Source of the DNA: Streptomyces finlayi
GTDB lineage: Bacteria; Actinomycetota; Actinomycetes; Streptomycetales; Streptomycetaceae
Reading direction: 5' to 3'
DNA length: 64,000 bases
NCBI RefSeq assembly: GCF_014216315.1
Contig: NZ_CP045702.1
Span: 6,696,001-6,760,000 of the forward strand
The first letter of the stretch is position 1, and every line of letters starts with the position of its first letter. Positions 63,379 to 64,000 of the stretch are shown in pieces. The notes under the pieces were generated by a model, which was given only the letters and a program-made list of their open reading frames with translations, was not told the DNA's origin and did not search any database. The position numbers and the translations under genes were made by a program.

Positions 63379-64000
63379 ATGAAGCGTCACCTCATCTCGG
63401 CCGCCGACCTCACCCGCGACGACGCCGTCCAGATCCTCGACACCGCCGAGGAAATGGCCCGGGTCGCGGACCGGCCGATCAAGAAGCTCCCCACCCTGCG
63501 TGGACGCACGGTCGTCAACCTCTTCTTCGAGGACTCGACGCGTACCCGCATCTCCTTCGAGGCCGCCGCCAAGCGGCTCTCCGCCGATGTCATCAACTTC
63601 TCCGCGAAGGGTTCGTCCGTCTCCAAGGGCGAGTCGCTCAAGGACACGGCGCTGACCCTGGAGGCGATGGGCGCCGATGCCGTCGTGATCCGGCACGGTG
63701 CGTCGGGCGCCCCGTACCGGCTGGCCACGTCCGGCTGGATCGACGGCGCCGTCGTCAACGCGGGTGACGGCACCCACGAGCACCCCACCCAGGCCCTGCT
63801 CGACGCCTTCACGATGCGCCGCAGGCTCGTGGGAGCCGACGCCGGACTCGGCAAGGACCTCGAAGGCCGCCGCATCACGATCGTCGGCGACATCCTGCAC
63901 AGCCGGGTGGCACGCTCCAACGTCCACCTGCTCACCACGCTCGGCGCGCACGTCACGCTGGTCGCCCCGCCGACCCTCGTGCCGGTCGGCGTCGAGGCGT
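63379..64000 (+). CDS. pyrB: Aspartate carbamoyltransferase catalytic subunit (partial)
   Basis: The first 207 residues of the enzyme that joins carbamoyl phosphate and aspartate in pyrimidine synthesis; the gene runs off the right end of the window. It begins MKRHLISAADLTRDDA. FFEDSTRTRISFE carries the carbamoyl-phosphate loop, and GTHEHPTQALLDAF the conserved HPTQ motif. It follows pyrR in the same direction and is likely under the same leader control. Confidence 0.94.
   Translation, partial: MKRHLISAADLTRDDAVQILDTAEEMARVADRPIKKLPTLRGRTVVNLFFEDSTRTRISFEAAAKRLSADVINFSAKGSSVSKGESLKDTALTLEAMGADAVVIRHGASGAPYRLATSGWIDGAVVNAGDGTHEHPTQALLDAFTMRRRLVGADAGLGKDLEGRRITIVGDILHSRVARSNVHLLTTLGAHVTLVAPPTLVPVGVEA

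Overview
The window is high-GC actinobacterial chromosome and almost certainly Streptomyces. The evidence is the very strong third-position G+C, the many GTG and TTG starts, a full-length SsgB sporulation regulator, BldD with its c-di-GMP motifs, a PIM phospholipid cluster and DtxR-type iron control. From memory, the gene order resembles the S. coelicolor core region holding ssgB, thrS, relA, alaS, the aro genes and bldD-pyrR, so this is mostly conserved core chromosome with small eroded patches.

Layout. 1-5 kb: zinc-ribbon protein, a minus-strand tRNA operon (Gly-Cys-Val-Val-Val), pabB-pabC, a tandem GNAT acetyltransferase, a DsbA-like thioredoxin and a small membrane protein. 5-6.2 kb: a decayed sugar-utilisation patch with an operator-like palindrome, a LacI C-terminal fragment and a frameshifted acetyl xylan esterase. 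6.3-15.2 kb: small membrane protein, CGNR regulator, ssgB, PGPGW protein, two isolated tRNA-Val(CAC) genes flanking a large multi-pass membrane protein and an SRPBCC protein, a DnaQ-like exonuclease, and a DUF4365 nuclease-like gene coupled to an unknown partner. 15.3-22.9 kb: thrS, a foldback repeat, a K+ channel, a HIT protein, a large unknown membrane protein and EF-G2. 23.2-31.6 kb: the phosphatidylinositol/PIM genes pgsA-patA-pimA, a LemA-like protein, pdxS-pdxT (vitamin B6), yebC and ruvC-ruvA-ruvB. 31.7-38.6 kb: yajC-secD-secF (protein export), apt and relA (stringent response). 38.7-46.6 kb: DUF349 protein, cyclophilin, MBL hydrolase, hisS, an ABC ATPase remnant, VKOR, rarA and an iron-box-controlled DUF2470 protein. 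46.6-58.5 kb: rpsD, a deleted NB-ARC regulator remnant, two small membrane-associated genes, then alaS-ruvX-mltG-aroE-aroC-aroKB-aroQ, with most stops and starts overlapping. 58.6-64 kb: P-loop protein, M24 peptidase homologue, efp, nusB, bldD (divergent), pyrR and the 5' part of pyrB.

The shikimate genes (aroE, aroC, aroK-aroB, aroQ) form one translationally coupled run behind alaS, ruvX and mltG. aroK has no stop codon and reads in frame into aroB. Regulatory sites that can be read directly are a perfect 8-3-8 DtxR/IdeR-type box before the DUF2470 gene and rpsD, a PyrR-type RNA motif beside the pyrR ribosome binding site, and a BldD-like palindrome upstream of bldD. No CRISPR array, phage or complete insertion sequence was seen.
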